A stretch of DNA of 64,000 nt from Anisus vortex (Eukaryota > Mollusca > Gastropoda > Planorbidae), in NCBI GenBank assembly GCA_949126835.1, contig OX421505.1, positions 4,406,587 through 4,470,586 of the forward strand, in the 5' to 3' direction. The notes beneath the pieces are model-generated. The model searched no databases and had not been told where the DNA came from. It was given only the letters and a program-made list of their open reading frames with translations. Positions 1-10,856 of the stretch are shown one piece after another. Within the stretch, counting starts at the first letter, position 1; each line of letters starts with the position of its first letter. A program made the translations under genes and the position numbers.

Positions 1-544
1 ATTGTTTAAACACAAACAAGTTTTAGAGGTGTTTTTTTTTCAAAAAATGTCAGATAAAAGAAAGTTAAAAATAGACCTTTAGTTTGGTGAAACTTCATCT
101 AATTCTGTTATTATTTAAACGGCAAACTATTATCTGACTATTAGATAATTCGTAAATATGTATTTGTTTTTCTTTTTTTTTAAATTTAATCTAAAATATA
201 TTGAAGTTTAATCTAAAATATATTGAAGACGTTCTAATCTAAATAAGCCGCGAGGGCCGCATACTATCATTTGTCCGCCCGCGCGTTATCCACTGGCTGT
301 AGTTTGGACACCCCTGCATTAGGGCCTACATAAATTACACTTGGTCTTGCTTTAAATTATTTCTATCATCGGTGCGCAACAGTAGTTTAAACAAGAAATT
401 AAACTTCTTTCTGCTGTAGTAAGCCTACGGGTATTCCCGAAACGTCATAACTGCGACGCAACAAAACACCGCTCTTGAAAGCCGCACTACATGTGGGTCG
501 AGCAATGGCATGTTTTCACGGCCAAAATCAATATCTACGATAAA
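1..544. other. AT-rich flank without a recognisable gene
   Basis: No supported exon was found on either strand. The only structured piece is a hAT-like transposon end at 248-316. The upstream CHEK1 kinase exons must lie before this window, because none is seen here. Confidence 0.5.
248..316 (-). mobile_element. hAT-type transposon terminus (fragment)
   Basis: Read on the minus strand the piece begins CAGGGGTGTCCAAACTACAG, the style of terminus seen in many hAT elements, followed by GC-rich sequence unlike its AT-rich surroundings. The partner terminus is not seen, so it is truncated or lies outside the window. Class is inferred from the terminus only. Confidence 0.4.
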
Positions 545-687
545 TCTAATGTGTATTTTTGTTTAACGTCCATTTCCGATTTTTATTTGTGGGGCCGAAA
601 AGCTGTAGATTTTTTTTTAGGTGAAACAAGTAGTGCATTAAAACATGAAGATAATCGTTAGAGCGCTTTTGAAGAAAATTTCCAGAC

Positions 688-718
<31 letters not shown>

Positions 719-743
719 CAATTTTAACTCGTATTATAGTATA

Positions 744-794
<51 letters not shown>

Positions 795-813
795 TATATA
801 TATATACATATAC
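688..813. repeat. TA microsatellite around a LINE-flank repeat
   Basis: Two TA tracts (about 688-714 and 749-812) surround a unique stretch at 715-742. That stretch recurs at 3311-3338. Open frames here with runs of Ile-Tyr are products of the TA repeat. Confidence 0.85.
715..742. repeat. left copy of 28-bp direct repeat, probable LINE target-site duplication
   Basis: The 28 bases starting CATACAATTTTAACTCG are repeated exactly at 3311-3338, on the other side of the LINE. Both copies are preceded by a TA-rich run. This fits a long target-site duplication made by target-primed reverse transcription. Confidence 0.7.
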
Positions 814-2885
814 ATACAATATATCGTCGGCATCCGTCCGTCTCCAAGAGACGATGGTGTAGCTTCACGGCAAAGGTGACCAGCTGCACCGCCGAGAATG
901 GCTGTGGAGGCCAACTCGGGAGTGGCAATCCCTGCCGCACTTCAGGCATTTGAAGGTGGATGGCTGTTGTAAAGGAACCTTCCGCCTCGCTCTTTTCTGG
1001 ATGGCAGCTTCCATGCGCCCAGTTTCTGCGCGTGATGTGCCAAGCCTGACTGCGAGCCTCCAGGTTGGTCGGTCAGAAGCTTGGCATTCCCATGTGTCAA
1101 GGTCAATTGAGCTCTCGTTCAGGTCTCTTTTGCAAAGGTCCTTGAATCGCAGTTTTGGGCGCCCTATCTTCCGGTGGCCTTCGACCAGTTCTCCATAGAG
1201 GAGGTCTTTAGGAATGCGACCTGCATTCATCCTTTTCACATGGCCGAGCCACCTGAGGCGTTTCTCACTGAGCACAGCGTGAAGGCTGCTCATGTTGGCT
1301 CTCTCCAGCACCTCTGTGTTGGAGACCCTATCCTTCCACTTGATCTGCAGTATTCTCCGTAGGCACCTCATATGGAAGCTGTTGAGTTTCTTCTCGTGCC
1401 TCGCGTAGGTGGTCCATGACTCACAGCCATACAGGAGAGTGCTGAGTACGCAGGCGTGGTAGACGCGCAGTCTGGTCCTCTCGGTGAGGCTGGAGTTGAC
1501 CCACACTCGCTGTTTTAGTTGAGCCATGACTGTGGCTGCCCTGGCGATCCTGCTGTTGATCTCCAAGTCGATGGACTGTGAACTCGAGATAATGGACCCG
1601 ATGTATGTGAAGTTTTCGACAACCTCCAAGGTGTGTCCATCGATGAAAATGTTTGGAGGGGTCTCCGTGCCCTGAGCCATGACGTTTGTCTTTTTCAGGC
1701 TTACAGTCAGGCCGAACTCCTTGCATGCATGAGAGAAGCAAGTGACGAGCTGCTGGAGTCCGTCTTCGGTGTGTGATGTCAAGGCTGCATCATCAGCGAA
1801 GAGCATCTCTCGAATGAGGACCTTTTTGACTTTGGTCTTGGCACGAAGACGCGCTATGTTGTAGAGCTTGCCATCAGACCTGGTGTGAATGAAAACACCC
1901 TCGCTGCAGTCCTTGAAGGCGTGTTGGAGGAGCATGGAGAAAAAGATGCCGAAGAGTGTAGGCGCGAGGACGCAGCCCTGCTTTACTCCGCTGCTGACTG
2001 GGAATTCCTTGGAGGTTGCGCCATTGTAGCAGACAGTGCTGTGCATGTTGTCGTGGAAGGACCTGACCACCGCAAGCAGATGTGGGGGACATCCGATCTT
2101 CTGCAGCAAGCTGAATAGTCCGCCTCGGCTGACCAGATCAAATGCCTTTGTGAGGTCGATGAAGGCTATATAGAGTGGCATCTGCTGTTCCTGACACATC
2201 TCCTGGAGCTGGCGTAGTGAGAAGATCATGTCAGCCGTTGATCGACCAGCCCTGACGCCACACTGTGACTCTGGGTAGATGCGTGAAGCGAGGGTCTGCA
2301 GGCGGTTAAGGATGACGCGGGCGTACGCTTTACCAACGATACTGAGGAGGGAGATGCCCCGATAGTTGTTACAGTCACTCTTGTCACCTTTGTTTTTGTA
2401 CAAAGTGATGATGTTAGCGATGATCTTGTGGAATGTAACCCTGTTCCCAGCAAAGGCATAGGAGGTCGTGAAGTTGCTGTAGCAGGGCTGGTTTCCCGCA
2501 CTTTAGTACTTCTGGTGGGATTCCGTCGCTCCCAGGTGCTTTACCGCAGGCGAGACGGTCGATGGCCTTGCTGAGCTCATCCAAAGTGGGTGGAGTGTCA
2601 AGCTCCTCCATGACCGGCAGGTCTGATATCGCTCTGAGAGCGGAGTCTGTTACAGTGTTCTGCGTTGCGTACAGTTCGAGGTAATGCTCTACCCACCTCT
2701 GCATCTGCCTTTCCGGATCGGTGATAACGTCGCCTGTTTTGGACTTGAGGGGGGCTGTCTTAGAGGGGGTTGGACCTATTGCCTTCTTGATGCCCTCGTA
2801 CATCCCTCTTGCGTTGCCTGTATCGGCAGCTGTCTGAATGCTGTCACAGATATTCAGCCAGTAGGTGTATGCACAATGACGGGCT
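814..2885 (-). mobile_element. non-LTR retrotransposon (LINE), RT part, frameshifted
   Basis: The minus strand encodes a reverse transcriptase of the RTE-like kind often annotated as craniofacial-development-protein-2-like. One frame (about 2885-2414) carries the start of the RT domain and ends at PQDHR. The next frame (2403-865, about 510 residues) carries the palm, with the catalytic FADDAAL motif near residue 205, and a C-terminal zinc-finger-like cluster (CLKCGRDCHSRVGLHSHSRRC region, near residue 485). The frame changes between about 2403 and 2440, so the copy cannot make an intact enzyme. The 3' end lies at the left, next to a TA tract. The upstream endonuclease is missing, and the segment that should precede the RT is present but inverted (2886-3290). 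The precise clade is inference; the RT assignment is secure. Confidence 0.85.
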
Positions 2886-3290
2886 CGTGGCGAGCAAGGT
2901 GCGCCTAACACCGAAGAAGTTGCACCACTCAAAGAAGAAGGGCCGCCCACGCATCAACACCAGCTGTGTCAGAAACCCCGAGAAAACCCAACAGCTCATT
3001 AGCATACTCGACGGTGCCCTCAAAGTGGAAATAGCTGGAAATAGCTGATGACACCATCAACTCCAAGTGGCCACGCCTCCGCGACGCCATGTACAACGCA
3101 GCCATCACTGTTTAAGGGAAGAAAGAGCGGAAGAATGCTGACTGGTACGAGGCCCATTGGGAGGAAATGGAACCCGTGACAGAGGCTAAGAGGAAAGCCC
3201 TTCTGGCCTACAAGGCTAAGCCTAGTAGCCCAGTACACTACAAGCTCTACGGACTGCCAGGAGCAAAGCCCAGCAGACTGCCCGACATAC
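2886..3290 (+). mobile_element. inverted 5' segment of the same LINE
   Basis: The plus strand encodes, with stops and frame changes, the linker region that lies between endonuclease and RT in this LINE type (pieces such as LTPKKLHHSKKKGRP and ADWYEAHWEEMEPVTE). Its end (..PSRLPDI at about 3290) is what should directly precede the RT part, which begins at 2885 on the minus strand. The arrangement is the classic 5' inversion made by twin priming. Confidence 0.7.
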
Positions 3291-3310
3291 AATATATATG
3301 TATATACATA

Positions 3311-3338
3311 CATACAATTTTAACTCGTATTATAGTAT
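3311..3338. repeat. right copy of 28-bp direct repeat, probable LINE target-site duplication
   Basis: Exact copy of 715-742. It marks the right border of the LINE insertion. Confidence 0.7.
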
Positions 3339-3493
3339 GAATGCAAAATTGACCCACCCACAAACATTGATCAGCTAAAACTTAAAAAACTAACAATTTA
3401 TAGTGTCAGAGATCTTAATCATGCTTGTGATTTCTTGCAGAACCCCACTCGGAAATAGATGGATTTACAGAATGAATTATTTTATTTAGGACT

Positions 3494-3780
3494 TCAGATT
3501 TCATTATTCTTTGCTTACCAATTGATTTCATCATTCTTAGCTCATCAATTGATTTCATCATTCTTAGCTTACCAATTGATTTCATCATTCTTAGCTTACC
3601 AATTGATTTCATCATTCTTAGCTCACCAATTGATTTCATCATTCTTAGCTTACCAATTGATTTCATCATTCTTAGCTTACCAATTGATTTCATCATTCTT
3701 AGCTTACCAATTGATTTCATAATTCTTAGCTTACCAATTGATTTCATCATTTTTAGCTTACCAATTGATTTCATCATTCT
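3494..3780. repeat. 27-bp minisatellite, about 10 copies
   Basis: Unit close to ATTGATTTCATCATTCTTAG plus a CTYAYCA spacer. The copies differ by one or two bases. Because 27 is a multiple of three, both strands stay open, which explains long repetitive ORFs here that are not genes. It ends immediately before the CHEK1 exon at 3785 and may overlap its splice acceptor tract. Confidence 0.9.
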
Positions 3781-3784
3781 GCAG

Positions 3785-3886
3785 CTTTATTTCGCTCTGT
3801 GCTGGTTGAAGATCCCAAAAGGCGCTACACTGTTGAACAGATCAAGAAACACCAGTTTTAATATAAAACTTTCACTTTACAAGAAG
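3785..3886 (+). CDS. CHEK1: CHEK1 exon: end of kinase domain, with in-frame TAA
   Basis: Acceptor TTCTGCAG, phase 1. Codes for the last helices of the kinase domain (ALFRSVLVEDPKRRYTVEQI). The codon at 3861-3863 is TAA, aligned with a conserved aromatic residue (DRWYNK in the human protein). The donor GAAG|GTAGAC leaves phase 1, which fits the next exon only if no indel is assumed, so the lesion looks like a point substitution. Confidence 0.65.
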
Positions 3887-4330
3887 GTAGACATTGCATT
3901 TTATAAATAGCATGTTTTTTTTTCTAGCATCATGATATTCTTTTCAAACATATTAGCTAGGACTTTGTGACAACAGTTTTGTCAATTACAGCGTAGGATT
4001 GATTATCTGGGCTAATGTTGGGCATTGAAAGAGCATGGAGTATCCAAACTATCAATTTAAATTTAGTTTCAAAATCCAAATGTATGTACTAAAATGTATT
4101 TACAATACAGGCTATCATTTATTTGTCATTTATTAGCAAATACTTTAAAAAAATCTGCAATTCAAATTTCTCAAACACTAGTAAACAAGAGTGCACTGTC
4201 AATTAAAATCCATCTGAACTGTTGTATGCAAATCAGGGGGGGGGGCTTCATTAACTTGCTACAAACCCCCCCCCCCCGGGCCTCCCTTTTCCCTTACCCA
4301 TCTGCACATTTTTGTTTCTTTTTGCTACAG

Positions 4331-4415
4331 TAGAAGATAACAGCTGCTCGTCCTTGGGCGTGAAGAGAAGAAATTCAATTCTGGATGATAACGGTCACTT
4401 GTCATCACCTCAAGG
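4331..4415 (+). CDS. CHEK1: CHEK1 exon: linker with SQ-type motif
   Basis: Acceptor GCTACAG, donor CAAGG|GTAGGG, phase 1 to 2. It codes a polar linker ending in HLSSPQ, at the place where vertebrate Chk1 has SSSQPEP in its regulatory SQ/TQ region. Conservation is low, so the assignment rests mainly on phase and position. Confidence 0.5.
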
Positions 4416-4530
4416 GTAGGGCATTCTCTATTCAAAACATTTCATATGAAATCAGTTGATGTAACTAGGTCTTTGTTTGTAAAGAATAGAAGTAGGAGAC
4501 TGTTAATTTCAATACTAAGCACTTGTGGTT

Positions 4531-4655
4531 GTTGGGCATACCTGCAACCGTTGTCATAGAAGTAAGATCTTACCCACTATTAATGGATGGGGGTTGGGCA
4601 TACCTTCAACCGTTGTCATAGAAGTAAGATCTTACCCACTACTGATGGATGGGGT
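4531..4655. repeat. 62-bp tandem duplication, two copies
   Basis: Copies at 4531-4592 and 4593-4655 begin GTTGGGCATACC and include AAGATCTTACCCACT. They differ at a few sites. The duplication lies inside a CHEK1 intron. Confidence 0.8.
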
Positions 4656-4764
4656 CGGGGGCCTTGAAACAAACTGCAAGCACTTGTATTTGTAGCATGT
4701 ACTAGTCTTCATCTGCAAACCCCAGTTCTGTGTGAAACTTATCCTAGCAATAATGTTGAGTTCA

Positions 4765-5027
4765 TGGAGCATGGTAGCCGAGCGCCAGCGCGTTCGACAG
4801 GCGAGCCAAAGGTCCCAGGCTAGGATTTTTTCCCGGGTCTTGAGGGTGTCCCTGAGTCTACCCAGCTCTGATGCGTACCTGACCTTAGTTGGGGTAAAGT
4901 AAAGGCGGCTGTGCATAGTGCTGGCCACACAATCACCTAGTATGCCCTGGCCACAGAAACTGGTGAATGCTGCTTCATCGGACCTACGGATCAAATGGTC
5001 TAACGGGTACTTTACTTTTTTACTACT
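4765..5027 (+). mobile_element. tRNA-derived SINE, family B, complete with target duplication
   Basis: 263-bp copy flanked by a 14-bp direct repeat TAATGTTGAGTTCA (4751-4764 and 5028-5041). The head has a box A-like TAGCCGAGCG. The body contains CTACCCAGCTCTGATG, GGCCACAGAAACTGGTGAA and GGGTACTTTACTT, shared with copies near 6160, 15020, 22450, 23335, 57590 and 58440. It sits in a CHEK1 intron. Confidence 0.8.
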
Positions 5028-5269
5028 TAATGTTGAGTTCAATAACAAAATTCAATACAATAAGAACACACCTGTCATTAGATTTATACCCAAAAATTGA
5101 AGATCTGGTTTAAAGAAAATACCTTGCTTTGTTTCTCCACACATCTATTGTGTGTAGCCCCTTTCTTTAGAATGCCTTTTTATTACTTGTTTTTTGTTTT
5201 GTTCATCGGGGCTGTTTAAGGCTCTTTTTTTTTTGTACAACCAACCCTATATTTGAGTTGTAAAATAGG

Positions 5270-5381
<112 letters not shown>

Positions 5382-5750
5382 TCAATAATAATGCATTAAC
5401 CAGGATTACTCTATTCTCTTGTATAGGATATACAGCATATATTATATAAAAACATATGTACGAAATGTACTTTTAATATCATAAATGTAAAGAATGAAAT
5501 AATAAATATTACAATAGTCCATAGTATTCTCCAGAATACGACACAGTCAACCAAACACGAACAAAACCTTCCAGCCGCTAGCTCATTACCCAACTGCCTT
5601 TCATACTAAACACACTGGGTCACCCCGTCACCATTCACCCACTATAAAAACAAGACACAACAAACACGCTACTGCCAGACAACGCTCTGTGACATGTATA
5701 GATTGACAGAGAATATATATTTAAAAAAAAAAACTAAGTGCCACTTCCAG

Positions 5751-5826
5751 GGTCTTCTCACAGCCAGACAGGTCCAACCATGAGAAATCATTGTCACCGC
5801 TAGCTCGGTGCACCTTCCAAATCCAG
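5751..5826 (+). CDS. CHEK1: CHEK1 exon: FSQP segment (tentative)
   Basis: Acceptor ACTTCCAG, donor ATCCAG|GTAAAA, phase 2 to 0, exactly what the neighbours need. It codes GVFSQPD near its start, similar to the SFSQP motif of vertebrate Chk1 upstream of the KA1 domain. A tRNA-like SINE begins right after the donor, so part of this could be SINE sequence instead. Confidence 0.42.
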
Positions 5827-6125
5827 GTAAAATCTGGATTTGAACCTGAAACCTTACAACAAGGCAAAACTATGCACTAGTGCAGGGGTCGGCTACCTAC
5901 GGCAAGCGGGTCAGACTTGGCACGCAGAACGATTTTCAAAGGCACGCGAAAGACTCCTAATAAAAACTCTTCAAGTATTTTCTATTAGAGATTGAGTGCT
6001 GAAGCAGTCTGACTTTTAGGCTGTTGGCACGCTAAATGAATTAGAAATCTGACTTTGGCACACTGTTATTAAAAGGTTGCCGACCCCTGCACTATAGCAC
6101 TAGCACTAGAACCACTGTGTCTGAA
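5827..6125 (-). mobile_element. tRNA-like SINE interrupted by a MITE
   Basis: On the minus strand there is a box A-like TGGTTCTAGTGC near 6110 and a box B-like GGTTCAAATCC near 5835. They are separated by a 207-bp hAT MITE at 5883-6089. The borders are not certain. Confidence 0.45.
5883..6089. mobile_element. hAT-type MITE, 207 bp
   Basis: Terminal inverted repeats CAGGGGTCGGC...GCCGACCCCTG. Flanking octamers CACTAGTG (5875-5882) and CACTATAG (6090-6097) match at six of eight bases, consistent with an aged 8-bp hAT target duplication. No coding capacity. Confidence 0.75.
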
Positions 6126-6159
6126 ATTAATTCCTTAAGTTTTTGCCCCAAAATATAAA

Positions 6160-6385
6160 TTTTGAATGGGCACAGTAGCCGAGCATCGCACGGAAAGTCC
6201 TATGTTCGAATTCTGGTGAAGGCTAGGATGTGGGGGGTGTCTACCCAGCTCTGATGCGTACCGGATATTAATTGTAGCAAAGTAAAGACGGCTGGACATT
6301 GTGCTGGCCACAGAAACTGGTGAATGCTACTTCATGGGCCCTATAGAATTTTGTCAGATGGGGATACTTGACTACTTAACTCCAA
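6160..6385 (+). mobile_element. SINE family B copy
   Basis: Shares CAGTAGCCGAGC, CTACCCAGCTCTGATGCGTA, GGCCACAGAAACTGGTGAA and the tail GGGATACTTGACTACTTAA with the copy at 4765. A small internal deletion removes the CACAATCACCTAG block. Confidence 0.75.
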
Positions 6386-6795
6386 ATTAATCTATACAGG
6401 AAAAAAGACTGGGACTTTACTGTCATTTTGTATATATTTAAAAAACATCAAATATGAATCTTTGTTTCATTACTTTAGTTACTTTAGTAAAATTTTGTAA
6501 TTGTGAAACAAATAGGCTGTAGATAGAAATTATCATTAATATTTATAAAGATTATAATGGCTATGCAAATGATGTAAATACTTATATAACTATAAATAAA
6601 TATAAATATATAAATATTATATAAATGCAACAGTTGTCGGGTAATAATGTAGTTCAACTGTAAAGGTTTAATAAATGTATTCATTTGTAATACAATTTTA
6701 GTTATCTAAGCAAGTGATCTCTTGCTTTTAATCCATAAGCATTCAATTTCCTTCCTAATTTTTTAATTGTTACTTTGTTTTTGCATTTTTGGCAT

Positions 6796-6927
6796 ACCCC
6801 GTTTCAAATGCTGGTTAGGAGAATGACAAGATTTTTTGTATTGACCACAAGGCAAGAAACGGTGAAGGCAATGGGAGAATGTCTAGAGTCTCATGGTTAT
6901 GGAGTCAAGAAAAACTCCAGTAATCTG
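6796..6927 (+). CDS. CHEK1: CHEK1 exon: start of KA1-like regulatory domain, acceptor lacks AG
   Basis: 44 codons beginning TPFQMLVRRMTRFF, the hallmark that precedes the KA1-like domain in Chk1 (human has QRLVKRMTRFF). The donor AATCTG|GTATGT is good. The bases before ACC CCG are TTTTTGGCAT, not AG, so the normal acceptor appears mutated. The nearest AG is inside the exon at 6816-6817 and would delete conserved residues. Confidence 0.75.
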
Positions 6928-8648
6928 GTATGTATTGCACAGATCTAGACAGTCTTCACTAATATACTTGGTTAATAATAAATAGAAATTAATATAATTA
7001 AGCATATGAGTTAAACAATAGAATGTTTATGTTTTTACACATTACCTTGTGTATTTAGATGACTCATACTGGAAAGTTTGGGAAAACTGACTAGTTTTTG
7101 TTTTTTCAAGACTGGAAAAGTTTGTGAATTTCATTTTAATTAACAAAATATTTGAAAAAAATAATAACTAATAAATTTGTTGCTGAAGAATCCTATCTGT
7201 TTTTCTATGAGTTTTCAACAAAATTGATTAATAAAATCTGGACTCCATTTATGCACTACTGGCTATCAAAGAGATAATTTACATATTCATATACCATATC
7301 AAGGTTTACAATAAGTTGGGAAAAATGTACCTGTTTTTTCAAGTTTGGGAAAATTTATCAAGGTTTTGGAAAGTATGTCAAATATGCTAAAACTAGTGGC
7401 CAAAATGACGGAGAAATGAATGATTGAAATGTGTTTTGTTAAAAGAGAAAGAAAAAAATAACAAACACTGTTACAATAAAAACTGTAGTGAGAACATATC
7501 TTTTGGTATTTAGTTTTTGTACTTTTTTTAGAAAGCATTTCAATTTCAAAGGGATATCATTCTGAAATTGCGCTCAGTTTAGAACTTTAACATATGTCGA
7601 TTATCAAGAGGTCTAAGTTTATTTAAAAAAATAAATTAACGAATTAAGCAATAGTGTTTATATAATAAAAATTTCTTTTGGAGGATGTTTCCAATTTATA
7701 CATTTAACTTTTGACCCGATTAGTCAAACAGCTTAGGAGCCTATCTTATCTTATACATTACAGACGCTCCTTCTATAAAGAAGATTATTGCGTCCTACGC
7801 TCATCCGTGGTCCGAGTCTAGTCTTGCATTTGTATTAATGTTTTAAATGATGTTAAGTTAAGTTATAGAGGACAAACATATATAAACAAACATATAAACA
7901 AACTCATGGTAATTATATATATTGATAAAAATAGACAAGGCAGCCAGAAAGTTTTTTTTATTTTAAAAGTTAAACATAGTGAATAACTACCGGAATAAGG
8001 TTTTATACGTTTTAGGTTTTTTAAGTCCTAATGTTTCATCATGTTTTTTTAAAGCCATATTCGGGTACTTATGCCTAATATTTAGACTAACTATATATAA
8101 TGTAGTACCAGATATTTAGATAATTTAGACATACAGGAATGAAATAAATAGTGATTTTTATGTCACATTTTGCGAAAAGTATGGGAATTCAAACATAATT
8201 TCTGAGTAAGATCCTTGTGTGTGTAATAACATTTTATCACAATTACCACTAGTTTTAAATCAATTCAGAAATCCTAACATATTCTATGGACCTATGATGG
8301 AACACATTGTGTTACCAAGTATTTGATTGATTCTTGAACAATTAACAATTTTTTATATGAGGTCCAGTGGTAGACAGGTTTGTCAGCAGAATATATTGAC
8401 GTAACTGGATGTTTTCAATATATTTTTTGTACAACAGTGCATCGTTTCTCATACACCTTGACAGTCACAAGAAGTTTTTATTACATTTGGTGTACTGTAC
8501 GGACACATATGTGAGGTGTTCAATGTTTGGGCTTATTTCTATATCAGTACATAATCATTTTTTTGCACAGAGATACTTGAATGTGTGTCAGTGAAGAAAT
8601 GGTCTTATATAATGTATGTATGTCATCATATTTTTCCTTTTCTTACAG
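6928..8648 (+). other. CHEK1 intron
   Basis: AT-rich, no coding signal. It holds a reversed SINE 3' tail at 7738-7812. The intron is bounded by donor GTATGT and acceptor TTTTCTTACAG. Confidence 0.6.
7738..7812 (-). mobile_element. SINE/LINE 3' tail fragment (GATAAGATAAG type)
   Basis: The reverse complement reads GACGCAATAATCTTCTTTATAGAAGGAGCGTCTGTAATGTATAAGATAAG in pieces. The same tail terminates the SINE at 19728-19903 and occurs alone at 33741-33803 and 58985-59035. Confidence 0.65.
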
Positions 8649-8750
8649 CTTACTATCAGCACAGTGGATAAAACCAAGGCTTGTCTGATTTTCAAAATCC
8701 GTCTCATAGACATGGCAGGAAACTTGCTTGTAGACTTTAGATTGTCTAAG
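8649..8750 (+). CDS. CHEK1: CHEK1 exon: KA1-like domain middle
   Basis: Acceptor CTTACAG, donor TCTAAG|GTAAAA, phase 0 both sides, 34 codons. Codes LTISTVDKTKACLIFKIRL followed by a segment ending LLVDFRLSK, nearly superimposable on the vertebrate Chk1 C-terminal domain. No damage seen. Confidence 0.85.
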
Positions 8751-9839
8751 GTAAAATTTTAAAAACTTATTTTGCCCCAATAACAAGATACAATAAACAC
8801 ATTTCTAAGCCGCAAAGTGTAGTTAGTTAATTTTCCTTGAAAAGCTTTTCGAATGTGGTCTAAGTTTACCACAAATCAATGCAACAGAAATAGCCAACTT
8901 TAGATGATATATATTTGTATTGGAGGGGGGGGGGGGGAAGGGGGTGCACGCGCACAAGTTATATCTGTATATTTAACTTTAAATAAAATCAATAGGTCCA
9001 GTTATAAAGCTAAAAACTAATAAAGGCTCTAGGCCTATAGGCTTTAGTTAGTCTATAGCTTAAGTAGAAGGCCTAAATAGTAATAGTAACTAGGCCTACT
9101 AGATAATTGTGAGCAACATGATAGGCTATATATACTATGCTATAGGTTAGGCCTTGGTATTTTCCGTGATTATTTTGGCAAAAAAAATGTATGTTTTCTT
9201 AGTATTGTAGTAGGCCTATTCCTATTTTGTTTTTCAATGGTCAGTATAAGAGCAATATGCGTTTATATTTATAGTAAAGATAGTCTAGAGGCCTAGAGCT
9301 AAAAATGTATCGCTTTCCAAGAAAATATGTCACGCAAAATTGCATTTTTTACAAGTTCGATAACCGGTAATTCGGTAGGCCTAATCATTAATATGGCTTA
9401 TATGGCATGGCTTTGGTAGGCCTAGTCTTAGAGATTTGTTTGTTGTTTTTTTTTGTTTTGTTTATATCAGGTTATTTTTTAAATCGCTACATTTTTTAAT
9501 GAAAAAAAGTTGTAATCGGACTTTGGCGGACATGTTTTAACACGAAAACGTTTTGTAACAACTAGGTTTGGCTATCAAAATATTAGCTTAGCTGACGGTA
9601 TAATGAAAAAAAACGGAAGTGGCAAAAACGAAACCTAACACTTCCGGGCTCGCTAATTTTTTTGGGGGGGTTCGGATTTTTACTATCAACAGCCAGGACA
9701 AAAAATTAATAAAAATAAAAAATTGCAGAAAATTTGAATTTTTTAGGGCTTCGGCGGGATGAGGGACGAAAAATCTGTATAATTCAGAGTTTGATATTTA
9801 GACTTATTTAATCTACAATTTTCCTTTTGTCTTTTCAAG

Positions 9840-9920
9840 GGCGATGGCCTGGAGTTCAAGCGTCATTTTGTTAAAATAAAGGAGAAAGTGAAGCACATCA
9901 TCCGCAAGATGCCTCTTTAA
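9840..9920 (+). CDS. CHEK1: CHEK1 terminal exon
   Basis: Acceptor TTTTCAAG, then 26 codons GDGLEFKRHFVKIKEKVKHI ... KMPL and TAA. The GDGLEFKRHF block is the signature of the Chk1 C-terminus. The 3' UTR follows, with candidate AATAAA signals at 10851 and 11526. Confidence 0.85.
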   Translation, partial: GDGLEFKRHFVKIKEKVKHIIRKMPL

Positions 9921-10409
9921 GGCACTGCCCTCAAAAAAGGATACCAAACACGAGCACAAAGATTCCAAACAGGGGAGGCCCGCAAAAAGAGCCAAGCTGG
10001 ACGTCACGGACCAAAACACACAGCAGGAGAGTTTTAAAGAGTGTGAAATCATCAAAATTACATTTCCAAGGATTACAAAGAAGGACGACAATGTGAATTG
10101 AGCCAGGATTAAAACAATTTAATTCGTGTTGATGGTAAAAAGTGAAATAATATTTTAATTTCTACTTATTGTAAATTACAAAACCTAACTTTGTTTATTT
10201 CACAGAAAATGGATCATTTTTATGAAATATTATTTGGCATTTAAGATAGTGGGTCTTTTACCAAGACATTTGCTCATGAAGTAAGGGCAGTGAATCTAAA
10301 AGTAATACGCTATCTTTGTAATTGTAACGTTTCTTTATTTTACAATGTGTAAATTTAGCTCGGTCAGTTTCTTACTGTGTTCATTTTAGTTATAACAATT
10401 AACTATCAC

Positions 10410-10470
10410 AGGGGTTCCCAACCTGGGCAAATACACTAACAAGACACGTGTACTGGTGGGAAGCAAAGAA
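10410..10470 (+). mobile_element. hAT-like terminus fragment
   Basis: Begins CAGGGGTTCCCAACCTGGGC, similar to hAT termini such as the one at 23731. No matching inverted end is evident nearby. Confidence 0.35.
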
Positions 10471-10660
10471 ATTAGAAAAATTTTTTGTATAATAGTTGTT
10501 GATTAAAAAAAAGTTGATGAGAGTTCTATTGTTGGTGATTATTATTGTGAAAAAGGAACCTAAAAACAAAAAAAAATGTTTTTAACAAAATGCATTTACA
10601 TTTCTTTTGTTCATATAGTTTTCAATACATTTTAATTTTAGCAATGTAAGACCCTGTGAG

Positions 10661-10795
10661 TCTGGCTGGTCCTGTGGTTAGTTTGCCCGACTGTCTTCTA
10701 AACGGCCCGGGTTCCAGCTGTGCGGCCGACCAACCCCTGCCGCCATGCAGGAGTTTTGGGCCTAGTGGACGTAGTTTTATTCCTAAAAATGTATT
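10661..10795 (+). mobile_element. tRNA-derived SINE, family A
   Basis: Head GGCTGGTCCTGTGGTTAG (box A) and GGGTTCCAGC (box B), then GCAGGAGTTTTGGGCC and TAGTGGACGTA. The same order of blocks is present on the minus strand at 19728-19903. The 3' tail is truncated here. Confidence 0.75.
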
Positions 10796-10850
10796 GGATT
10801 TGTTTAGAAAATTGATTGTAACAAATTAATTTTGCATGGAGCTTTGCTGA

Positions 10851-10856
10851 AATAAA
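10851..10856 (+). terminator. candidate poly(A) signal AATAAA
   Basis: First canonical AATAAA downstream of the CHEK1 stop that is followed by ordinary 3' flank. It lies just after the SINE A copy, so it may be repeat-derived. Confidence 0.3.

Noticed and set aside
3415..3777. 120-codon Met-Lys-Ser-Ile-Gly-Lys repeat ORF
   Set aside because: A 27-bp repeat (multiple of three) keeps frames open by chance; both strands are open.
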